DNA from: Candidatus Gastranaerophilales bacterium
GTDB lineage: Bacteria; Cyanobacteriota; Vampirovibrionia; Gastranaerophilales; Gastranaerophilaceae
Length of the DNA: 64,000 nucleotides
NCBI GenBank assembly: GCA_910587815.1
Contig: CAJUNK010000003.1
Coordinates: forward strand, 1 to 64,000
Reading direction: 5' to 3'
Shown: positions 42,921 to 50,419 of the stretch, piece by piece
Numbering within the stretch: the first letter of the stretch is position 1
How the letters are laid out: every line of letters begins with the position of its first letter
Translations under genes and position numbers: made by a program
The notes under the pieces: generated by a model
The model's input: the letters and a program-made list of their open reading frames with translations, nothing else
What the model was told of the DNA's origin: nothing
The model's database searches: none

Positions 42921-43150
42921 AAAAAGTTTATTAAATTAAAAATGTTCAATCAATGAAGGCGTAGCGCAGATGCCAACTTAATCATACTCTTGCTCAAATA
43001 CTTTCGCAAGTATAAATCGTGAAGGACATACTACAGGCCCAAGGTGTAAGAGCTTGCGCTACCGTACCTCTCCTCGAAAGTGACATTTAGTCACTTTTTT
43101 GTCGGCAGAGTGCTACAGGCCCAAAAAGTTTATTAAATTTAAAAATGTTC
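42910..43150 (-). repeat. Duplicated tRNA-Lys 5' end and leader
   Basis: The block GCTACAGGCCC plus its AT-rich leader (42910-42947) recurs at 43112-43150 with only one added base, about 202 bp apart. A shorter copy, CTACAGGCCC, is at 43031-43040. Between them lie a sense-orientation fragment GTAGCGCAG (42961-42969) and a 48-bp hairpin element (43066-43113). The promoter lies beyond the outermost copy, so tRNA-Lys sits about 200 bp further from it than expected. Confidence 0.8.
43066..43113 (+). repeat. 48-bp hairpin element shared with the tRNA-Leu locus
   Basis: The element runs from ACCTCTC to TCGGCAGAGTG and has an internal GTGAC/GTCAC hairpin followed by T's. It aligns without gaps to the minus strand of 14594-14641, with 39 of 48 bases identical by my count. 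In both places its right end directly joins a copy of the local tRNA acceptor-stem sequence. Confidence 0.75.
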
Positions 43151-43165
43151 GGTTGATACAGAACA

Positions 43166-43195
43166 ATTTTAGCATAAAAAATGCATTTTGTGCAA
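43166..43195 (-). promoter_or_regulatory. tRNA-Lys promoter
   Basis: On the minus strand -35 TTGCAC (43195-43190), 18-bp spacer, extended -10 TGC-TAAAAT (43171-43166). The flanking ACAGAACAATTTTAGCA is shared with the tRNA-Gln upstream region. Confidence 0.7.
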
Positions 43196-43218
43196 AAAAA
43201 AAATATTTCTATATCAAA

Positions 43219-45234
43219 CTATGCAGCAAATTTAGACATTAAAACATAACCCATAGCACTAGTCACATTATGGTGCTGATTTACAACTCCAGCAGTGTAA
43301 CGTCCATTATCATCAGAAGTATTTCCTTCAACGGTATTTACGCTGCCATCTGGATTTACAGAAGTAACAATGCCTATATGACCTGCCCTGCCATTTCTAT
43401 TGTATATAATATAATCACCTGGCTGCACTTCATTTGAACTAGATGTCCATACACCATTTTGTTGCGCCCAATTCATAATAGTGGGGCAATATGCTGTGTT
43501 AGAACATGATTTTGCAAAATCTCCAGGTGTCGCATCATTGCCATATACTTGTTTTGTAACATAAGTTACAAAATCGGCACACCAGGCGCCATCGTCAAAC
43601 TGACATCCGGCAGTTCTCATAATTTCTTTCATTTCTGCTGCTGAGAGTCCATCAAGTTTTTGTGCAAATTCAACAACATCTTCTCCTTCTGAACCTACTC
43701 TGTTTTCAAGCTGCATTTGCATAGATTGCAGTTCATTTATTGATGCGTTTATTTTATCAAGCTCAGCTCTTGCATTATCCAAATTTTTCTGTGCTGCTTG
43801 TAATTCACTCGTCTTAATCTTTTCCACGTTTTCACGTGCTTTTTGATATTCTTCAAGTGCAAGTTTGGTATCTTCTGAGGCATTATCTAATATTTTTTGT
43901 TCAATTTCATCACGCTTTAACTTTAATTCTTCTAAATCTGTGTTTAATTGCTCTAGTTCTTTTTCATCTTTTTTCTTTTGATTTTCAAGTTTTGTTTTTT
44001 CTTCATTTGCCTTTTTCTTTTCAGTTTCTGCGTTTTTAATTTTTCCTTCTATTTCTGCCTTTTTAGCATCTATTTCTGCATGTCTATTTTTATTTTCTTC
44101 AGTTTTTGCTGGCAAGGCACCAAGCGAGCTATTTAATGCGCCAATCTGAGTGTCAAGGTTTGAAATAGTATTTTCAAGATTATAAATTTCATTTTCAGCC
44201 TTTGTTATTGCTGTTTCTTTTTCTTTTATCTCTTTTTCTTTATTAGCAATATCTTTTTCAATTTTTGCCTGGTCGTCTTTTAGTTTTTTAGAAACGTTTT
44301 TGTCTTCTTTTAATTTTTTCTCGTAATCTTCTTTTTTTGTTAATTCGTCTTCTTTTGCACTGCTTATATTTTCATTTGTACCATTTTGTACATCAGAAAA
44401 CTCTTTTGACGCATTATTTACTGTATTTTGTTTTTCTGCTTGTTCTGCTAAAAGTTGCTCCATAGACATTGCATCAGGTTTGGATACAGAATTTTGAATA
44501 TTATTTGCACCTGAACTGTACCCACTACTATTGTTTCCAGTATTATAATATCTGCCACCAGATGTTGCTGGTGCGGATTGTTTAGCTAGAGAATTTGCCT
44601 GCATGGATGTTTCTTTATTGACGTTATCCAAGCTAGCTTTTTTATTGTCATTAGATGCATTTTGTTTAAAAGCATCTTTAAGTTTTTGTAATAAGTTTTC
44701 AGAAATTTGATTTTCTTCTGTTGCAGCCTCGTTGGAAGGATTTTTTGTTTCATCGTCTTCTACTTTTGAAGCAGGGTAATCTTCCTCATCAATATATGTA
44801 ATATTTGCAGGTATTCCTGCTTTTTTTGCTATCATTCTAATGTCATCAGCTGTAAGTTTTGAAATATCAGAATCTAAGCCCATTTTTTCGAGCTCATCAG
44901 CACTTATTTGCCTGTCATTATTATCATCCAATGCATCAAAAATTTCTGAATGACCAAAAACAGCCAATACACCATCAAGTTCACTATTATTTTTAAATTT
45001 ACCTTTAAATGCTTTTAAATCCAGTTCATCAGCAGTATCAATTTCTTCAATTGATTCGCCTGAGTTTATTTCCTGATATTCATTTTCATCAGTTTTTACA
45101 TACTTATTAGTTTCAGCTGCATTTTTATTATTATCAAACGTTTTATGTAAAAGAGTTTCTTGTATTGAAACATTAGAGCTTGAAGATATATTCTCTAAAT
45201 ATAAATCTTTGTTTGCAATATTAATCAGGCTCAT
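43219..45234 (-). CDS. Leaderless CHAP-domain coiled-coil protein with EF-hand-like loop
   Basis: The 671-residue protein has no signal peptide. A calcium-binding-like loop DDNNDRQISADELE sits near 102-115, similar to those in the protein at 5214. A long Lys/Glu-rich coiled coil covers about 260-520. The C-terminal CHAP amidase/peptidase domain (~545-671) has the catalytic Cys in GAWCADFVTYV (~553) and His in GRAGHIGIVTS (~618). CHAP domains cleave peptidoglycan amide bonds or glutathionylspermidine. This architecture resembles secreted wall hydrolases such as PcsB, but without a Sec leader. The direct-repeat box lies upstream and AAGGAG precedes the ATG. Confidence 0.82.
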   Translation of the reverse strand: MSLINIANKDLYLENISSSSNVSIQETLLHKTFDNNKNAAETNKYVKTDENEYQEINSGESIEEIDTADELDLKAFKGKFKNNSELDGVLAVFGHSEIFDALDDNNDRQISADELEKMGLDSDISKLTADDIRMIAKKAGIPANITYIDEEDYPASKVEDDETKNPSNEAATEENQISENLLQKLKDAFKQNASNDNKKASLDNVNKETSMQANSLAKQSAPATSGGRYYNTGNNSSGYSSGANNIQNSVSKPDAMSMEQLLAEQAEKQNTVNNASKEFSDVQNGTNENISSAKEDELTKKEDYEKKLKEDKNVSKKLKDDQAKIEKDIANKEKEIKEKETAITKAENEIYNLENTISNLDTQIGALNSSLGALPAKTEENKNRHAEIDAKKAEIEGKIKNAETEKKKANEEKTKLENQKKKDEKELEQLNTDLEELKLKRDEIEQKILDNASEDTKLALEEYQKARENVEKIKTSELQAAQKNLDNARAELDKINASINELQSMQMQLENRVGSEGEDVVEFAQKLDGLSAAEMKEIMRTAGCQFDDGAWCADFVTYVTKQVYGNDATPGDFAKSCSNTAYCPTIMNWAQQNGVWTSSSNEVQPGDYIIYNRNGRAGHIGIVTSVNPDGSVNTVEGNTSDDNGRYTAGVVNQHHNVTSAMGYVLMSKFAA

Positions 45235-45296
45235 ACATACTCCTTCATATATATAAAAAATATATATAAAGTCTCATTTCACAATTTTAAATTTTC

Positions 45297-45314
45297 TTTA
45301 CAAATATTAACAAC
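45297..45314 (-). promoter_or_regulatory. TTTGTAAA direct-repeat box (site 5)
   Basis: On the minus strand GTTGTTAA (45314-45307) is followed by TTTGTAAA (45304-45297), again a 10-bp period. A TATATA-type -10 lies about 28 bp downstream. The first half-site is degenerate. Confidence 0.45.
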
Positions 45315-45365
45315 CAGGAAAAATTTTCTTTTTTTTATTTTTTTATATAGTGCAAGAATAAAACA

Positions 45366-47462
45366 ATGAAAATATCATTTTCTTTAATTAATCATAGTAT
45401 ACCAACAATTAGGGTTGATAGTTTTGCCCCAAAAATTTGTTCTGGAAATAATTCAGAAAAACTAGCTAGCCATAACATTTATTATGATGCAATTAAAAAT
45501 TATAATCTTCCCTTTATGGGCAAAAAAGAAATTCCCGTATATGCAATAGATAATAAAGGTGAATATGCAAGATACGACAGCTGTGCACTTGCAGCAAAAG
45601 AACTATCCTTAAATAAAAGAATTGTTGCAAGATGTGCAAACGGCGAAGTAAACACAACAGGCGCTTTTACTTTTATAAAAGCAGAAGATTTTGAAATTAG
45701 TGATAAAGATAATAATCCTGTATTAGATAAAGATGGAAACATAAAAATAAAGGAAGATATCCTTGCAAAATGCCTCAAAAAATTTAAAAATACTGCTGTG
45801 TATTCTATAGATAAAAATGGAAAACATCAAAGATTTGATACTCAAGCACAGGCAGCAAGAGAACTCAAACTTGGTAAGGATGGCATCTGTGATTGTGTTA
45901 ATGGAAAATTAGCCACAACTGGCGGATACGCATTTGTTTGGGCCAAATATATTGAAACAATAGATGAAAATGGTAAACCAAAACCTGATGAAAAAATCTT
46001 GGAAGCTTTTGCATTAGATTTATCACTTATTAATAAAGAAGTGTATGCTTTTGATAAAGTTGGAAACTATGATAAATATGACAGCCCAACCATTGCTGCA
46101 AATTCTAAAGGTGTAAATTACAATGATGTTGCACGCTGTCTTTCTGGTGAACAAAAAACAGCAAAAGGTTTAACATTTGCATTGGCAAATGAAATCGAAA
46201 TTATAAATAAAGATAAGACCAAAAGTTTGAAACAAGAAAAAATTAATGAGATTTTAAAACGTTTTAAATCAAAGTTTGAAGTATATGCAGTAAATAAAAA
46301 GGGAGAATGTTTAAAATTTGATAATATGAAAATACTATCGAAAGAATTAAACATTCCAAGAAAAAGTATCTGGCTTTGTTCTCAAGGTGCCTATAGTACA
46401 ACTCATGGCTATGTAATAGCAAAAGCTGAAGAATTAGAAAAAGAAGATAAAAATGGTGAAGTATCTATTGACAAAATAAAATTAAAAGAAATATTGAATG
46501 TTTTTCAAAACAAGGCAGTTTATGCAATTCACAGAAGCGGTAAAAAGGAAAGATACGATAGCCAAGCAGATGCTGCTGATGCATTAGATATTGAGCGTTC
46601 AAGGATTTCTGCTTGTATTCGCGGAACAAGAAAAACTACGGGCAATTATACATTTATAGCTGCAAGTGAACTTGAAAAAGGCTTTGATGCAAATAACAAA
46701 CCAATAATAAATACACAACATCTAAAAGAGGCAATGAGCAGATTTAAAAATAATGCAGTATATTTTATTGATAAAAATGGTAATTGCACAAAATATAGAA
46801 CAAAACAAGAGGCTGCAAAAGCGACAAATACTGACCCAAGTGATTTATCAAGATATATAAATCATGAGCGCGAATTAAGTGGAGGGAAGGCATTTGTTGA
46901 TGCTGAGCGTCTTGAAATTTATGATGAAGATGGCAATGTAAGTTTAAATCAAGAGTTGATTAAAAAAGCGGTAGAGCGAACATGGAAACGTGCAATTTAC
47001 ATTATTGATTCTAACGGCTGTTGGCAAAGAGCAGATGGTATTTGGGAAGCAGCAAAAAATAAGCAAGGAGTTTACTATGATGCCAGACTTAACAAATATA
47101 TGTGTAGAAATGGTTATAATATGATTCACGCATCTAAAGTTGAAACTATGAAGAAAATTGGTGATATCTATGATTTTGACGTTAATTATAGAAAATTAAA
47201 TTGGATTAAAGAAGATTACCATAGACGTTCAATATATTTATACAATACAACAACAAAAGAATGTAAAAAGTACAGTGGTGAAAGACAAGCCATGTTAGCT
47301 TCTGGCGCTTATGCTTTCGATCAAAAAGATAAATTATTTAAATTAAAGGACGATTTTAAAATATTTAGCGCAAGTGATGTTGAAAACTGTACTGAGAATG
47401 GTTTTTATATAACAGATGAAGAAAAAATGAGCCGCAAGCTAGAAGAACTTGCGGCAGCATAA
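45366..47462 (+). CDS. Protein of eight NUMOD1-like repeats with F-x-G tag
   Basis: The 698-residue protein begins with the tag (MKISFSLINH ... NLPFMGKK at 48-54). The rest is eight repeats starting at residues 57, 144, 225, 305, 384, 464, 543 and 622, a period close to 80. Each has the form (A/E)VYAID-x-NG-x4-YDS-x2-AA-x-L followed by a helix-turn-helix-like stretch and G-x-TTG-x-(Y/F). This resembles NUMOD1/IENR1 modules, which bind DNA in homing endonucleases, but no GIY-YIG or HNH nuclease motif is seen. The last two repeats are degenerate. A TATAGT at 45346-45351 leaves a 5' UTR of only about eight bases. Function unknown; a modular DNA-binding protein is the leading idea. Confidence 0.7.
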   Translation: MKISFSLINHSIPTIRVDSFAPKICSGNNSEKLASHNIYYDAIKNYNLPFMGKKEIPVYAIDNKGEYARYDSCALAAKELSLNKRIVARCANGEVNTTGAFTFIKAEDFEISDKDNNPVLDKDGNIKIKEDILAKCLKKFKNTAVYSIDKNGKHQRFDTQAQAARELKLGKDGICDCVNGKLATTGGYAFVWAKYIETIDENGKPKPDEKILEAFALDLSLINKEVYAFDKVGNYDKYDSPTIAANSKGVNYNDVARCLSGEQKTAKGLTFALANEIEIINKDKTKSLKQEKINEILKRFKSKFEVYAVNKKGECLKFDNMKILSKELNIPRKSIWLCSQGAYSTTHGYVIAKAEELEKEDKNGEVSIDKIKLKEILNVFQNKAVYAIHRSGKKERYDSQADAADALDIERSRISACIRGTRKTTGNYTFIAASELEKGFDANNKPIINTQHLKEAMSRFKNNAVYFIDKNGNCTKYRTKQEAAKATNTDPSDLSRYINHERELSGGKAFVDAERLEIYDEDGNVSLNQELIKKAVERTWKRAIYIIDSNGCWQRADGIWEAAKNKQGVYYDARLNKYMCRNGYNMIHASKVETMKKIGDIYDFDVNYRKLNWIKEDYHRRSIYLYNTTTKECKKYSGERQAMLASGAYAFDQKDKLFKLKDDFKIFSASDVENCTENGFYITDEEKMSRKLEELAAA

Positions 47463-47468
47463 ATTGAT

Positions 47469-48506
47469 TTATTTCAGATTTAATTTAAAAAATTCATCAA
47501 TCTTATTAAAAGGAATTTTTTCTAAATTATCATACAAATCTACATGGTTTGCATCTTTTATTATAAGCAATTCTTTATTTTCTCCCTTTAATTTTTTAAA
47601 TGCATCTTCTGAAAAGTATTTGCTGTGAGCATTTTCACCGTGAAGCAACATGACTGCACTTTTAATTTCACTGCTGTAGGCAAGTATTGGCATATTAATA
47701 AAAGATAGTGAAGATGTCATATTCCAATTTCCATTAGAATTAAGGGAACGCTTATGAAATCCACGCGATGTTTTATAATAATCAAAATAATCTTTTATAA
47801 ACTGCGGCTCTTTGCCGGTTAATTTTTCAGGCAGTCCAGGTTGAGGTGCAAAGGTACCGCTTTTATAGTCCTCAGTTCTTTGCTTATTTAATTTTTCTTT
47901 TAAACTATAACGCTCATCTTCTTCAACTAAATCAAAATACCCGTTAGCGCTCACCCGGCCCATATCATACATAGTAGATGCAACAGTAGCTTTAATTCTG
48001 GTATCCATAGCAGCAGCATTCAAAGCGAAACCACCAAAGCCACAGATACCCAATATTCCTATTTTTTCTGGATTAATATTTTTCTGATTAGACAAAAAAT
48101 CAACAGCAGCAGAAAAATCTTCTGTATTAATATCTGGTGAGGCAACATGCCTTGGTATACCCCCGCTTTCACCAGTATAAGAAGGGTCAAAAGCAAGAGT
48201 CATATATCCAAGTTCTGCTAATTTCTGCGCATAAAATCCAGATGCTTGTTCCTTTACTGCGCCAAACGGCCCTGAAATTGCAATAGCTGGCATATTGGCT
48301 ATTTTTATATTTTTAGGAATGTATAAATCACCAACTAATGTTATACCATACCTATTTGTAAAATTTACCTTTTTAGTATCTATATTGGTATTTTTTTTAA
48401 ATGTTTTATCCCAAACATTGCTGCTTGCAGCATTTTTAGCTTCAACCATAAGATTTCCTCCTATTAAAAATAATATAAACACCACCCAAAATAGATATTT
48501 CTTCAT
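47469..48506 (-). CDS. Secreted alpha/beta hydrolase (dienelactone-hydrolase type)
   Basis: The 345-residue protein has a signal peptide (residues ~1-23). The alpha/beta-hydrolase nucleophile elbow is GICGFGG near residue 155, with cysteine in place of the usual serine, as in dienelactone hydrolases. A catalytic His is likely in KDANHVDLYD near the end. The substrate is unknown. I start at ATG 48506: GGAGG precedes it and the codon overlaps the upstream stop (ATGA), indicating coupling with the other hydrolase. It is the second gene of a pair divergent from a LysR regulator. A longer start at 48539 is less likely. Confidence 0.82.
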   Translation of the reverse strand: MKKYLFWVVFILFLIGGNLMVEAKNAASSNVWDKTFKKNTNIDTKKVNFTNRYGITLVGDLYIPKNIKIANMPAIAISGPFGAVKEQASGFYAQKLAELGYMTLAFDPSYTGESGGIPRHVASPDINTEDFSAAVDFLSNQKNINPEKIGILGICGFGGFALNAAAMDTRIKATVASTMYDMGRVSANGYFDLVEEDERYSLKEKLNKQRTEDYKSGTFAPQPGLPEKLTGKEPQFIKDYFDYYKTSRGFHKRSLNSNGNWNMTSSLSFINMPILAYSSEIKSAVMLLHGENAHSKYFSEDAFKKLKGENKELLIIKDANHVDLYDNLEKIPFNKIDEFFKLNLK

Positions 48507-49378
48507 ATTGATACCTCCAAGAAATGATTTTGTATGCAATCTAAAACTGTTTTTGCGTAAATATCATGTTTACCATAAAATATATGACTTGCTCCTGGCA
48601 CCTCTATGACTATGTTTGTATTTGGATTTTTTGTCCATGCATTTAACTGCTCCATAAAATTTTTTGGATTATCACCTGTCACAGAATCTTTTGAACCAAT
48701 TATAAAAACTCCATTAGGTTTCATATTATATAAGGAGTTAATTTCACCTTTTTTACTTAACACAGGACAATTTTTTAAATTATCTGCCTTGTAAAAATCA
48801 ATAACAGTTTTTGCTTTCATAGGAGAAAAACCCCCAAATAAAAATGGCAAAATATCATCTCCCCTGCCATCTTTTATCCATTCTTTTGCTGTATTAAAGC
48901 AAATATCGACATTAGGCATAACGCTCCACCAATGCATAATATCCACAGGAGATGATATTATAAAATAATCAATAAAATCATCTTTTGTATTTCCTAAATA
49001 ATTAATAATTTTATTTGACCCCAAGGAATGTCCAGCTAAAATAATTTTTTTAAAACCAAGTTTTCTTGCATATTCAATATAAGCTTCCACATCGCTATAA
49101 GCCATACTAAATTCATCGTCAAATGTGCCTGAAATTTTTTGCTTACCTGTAGAATGGTCAGTATAGGCAAAACATGAAAAAGAATCATGTGCATGCCCAA
49201 TGATTGTTGCAATGCTATTTTCTTCTAATAGTTTAGCCGTAGAATATAAAAGTTCATTTTGAAAAATATTTGAACATATTCCTGTAATCATAATAAGGAC
49301 TGTATCGAAAGTTTTGGCAGCAAATAGTGCACCTTTTAGCTCTAGTCCTCTTTTTGTGTTTACTTTTATTATTTCCAT
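48503..49378 (-). CDS. Cytoplasmic alpha/beta hydrolase
   Basis: The 291-residue protein has the alpha/beta hydrolase fold with the nucleophile motif GHSLGSNKI near residue 117-125, an acidic residue in FIIGSKDSVTGD and a likely catalytic His in PGASHIFYGKHD. It has no signal peptide. It resembles serine hydrolases that act on esters or thioesters (including DUF1749-like proteins); the substrate is unknown. AAGGAACAACA precedes the ATG. Its stop codon overlaps the start of the second, secreted hydrolase. The divergent LysR gene 148 bp away probably regulates both. Confidence 0.82.
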   Translation of the reverse strand: MEIIKVNTKRGLELKGALFAAKTFDTVLIMITGICSNIFQNELLYSTAKLLEENSIATIIGHAHDSFSCFAYTDHSTGKQKISGTFDDEFSMAYSDVEAYIEYARKLGFKKIILAGHSLGSNKIINYLGNTKDDFIDYFIISSPVDIMHWWSVMPNVDICFNTAKEWIKDGRGDDILPFLFGGFSPMKAKTVIDFYKADNLKNCPVLSKKGEINSLYNMKPNGVFIIGSKDSVTGDNPKNFMEQLNAWTKNPNTNIVIEVPGASHIFYGKHDIYAKTVLDCIQNHFLEVSI

Positions 49379-49490
49379 TGTTGTTCCTTTGTTTTATTTA
49401 GGCTTGGTGTATATAAAATTAAAGAATCTATACCTATTATTTATGATATTTTTAAAATAGCAAATACCTATATTACATAATTAAACATAC

Positions 49491-49520
49491 TTGACAGGCA
49501 TAGTTTAATTTTTATAGTAT
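49491..49520 (+). promoter_or_regulatory. Promoter of the LysR gene, probably leaderless mRNA
   Basis: -35 TTGACA (49491-49496) and -10 TATAGT (49513-49518, 16-bp spacer) or TAGTAT (49515-49520, 18-bp). The expected start of transcription falls at about 49525-49527, on the ATG itself, and no Shine-Dalgarno is present. Confidence 0.6.
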
Positions 49521-49526
49521 AGAAAT

Positions 49527-50417
49527 ATGGAAATTAGAGTATTAAAATATTTTTTAGCTGTTGCTAATGAAGGCTCCATTACTAGAGCTGCGAATTCACT
49601 ACATTTAACCCAGCCAACCTTAACAAGACAATTGCAGGACCTCGAATCTGAATTAAACCAAAAGCTTTTTATTAGAGGAAAACACAAAATAATACTAACA
49701 CCTGAAGGCATGATTTTAAGAAAACGTGCAGAAGAAATTATTGATATGGTTAAAAAAACTGAGGCTGAATTTCAATCATTAAAGGGTACTATGGCAGGCG
49801 ATATATACATAGGCGGCGGCGAAACTGAATCTATGGCGTGTATTGCAAAAGTTTTAAAAGAAATACAACAAGACCATCCTGATATTAAATTCCATATATA
49901 TTCTGGAAACGCTGAAGATGTAACAGAAAAACTTGACAAGGGGCTTTTGGATTTTGGTTTATTGATTCAACCTGTTGATATGTTTAAATATGACCATTTA
50001 GCATTGCCAAACAAAGACACTTGGGGAGTTATTATGAGGAAAGACAGTTCTCTTGCTGAAAAGAAATATATAAAATTGGAAGATTTAAGAAATTTGCCAC
50101 TTTTAAATTCAAGACAAGCAATAAGAAAGACATCATCTAAAAATGAATTCATAGAATGGTTTTGCGGAGAATTTGAAAACTTAAACACTATTGCCACATT
50201 TAATTTAGTCTATAATGCCGCCATTATGGTAAAAGCAAAAATAGGCTATGCTATCACGCTTGATAAATTAGTTAACACATCAGAAACAAGTGATTTGTGC
50301 TTCAGGCCTTTGTATCCAAAATTAGAATCAAGCCTAGATATAGTTTGGAAAAAACAGCAGGTGTTCTCACCTGCTGCAAAATTGTTTTTAGAAAAACTAA
50401 AAGAACATTTTGGATAA
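49527..50417 (+). CDS. LysR-family transcriptional regulator
   Basis: The 296-residue protein has the LysR N-terminal winged helix (ITRAANSLHLTQPTLTRQLQDLE) at residues 1-60 and a periplasmic-binding-like effector domain (GDIYIGGGETESM to the end). LysR proteins bind as tetramers near divergent promoters and respond to small ligands. The gene is divergent from the two alpha/beta hydrolases, the usual arrangement for a regulator and its targets. The ATG appears to be at the transcription start. It converges with the autotransporter gene, stops 2 bp apart. Confidence 0.92.
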   Translation: MEIRVLKYFLAVANEGSITRAANSLHLTQPTLTRQLQDLESELNQKLFIRGKHKIILTPEGMILRKRAEEIIDMVKKTEAEFQSLKGTMAGDIYIGGGETESMACIAKVLKEIQQDHPDIKFHIYSGNAEDVTEKLDKGLLDFGLLIQPVDMFKYDHLALPNKDTWGVIMRKDSSLAEKKYIKLEDLRNLPLLNSRQAIRKTSSKNEFIEWFCGEFENLNTIATFNLVYNAAIMVKAKIGYAITLDKLVNTSETSDLCFRPLYPKLESSLDIVWKKQQVFSPAAKLFLEKLKEHFG

Positions 50418-50419
50418 TT

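Noticed and set aside
45241..45270. TATATA palindrome as a regulator site
   Set aside because: Simple AT repeats are common between genes here and this one overlaps the expected -10 region.
45366..47462. Homing endonuclease
   Set aside because: NUMOD1-like repeats are present, but I find no GIY-YIG, HNH or LAGLIDADG motif and no interrupted host gene.
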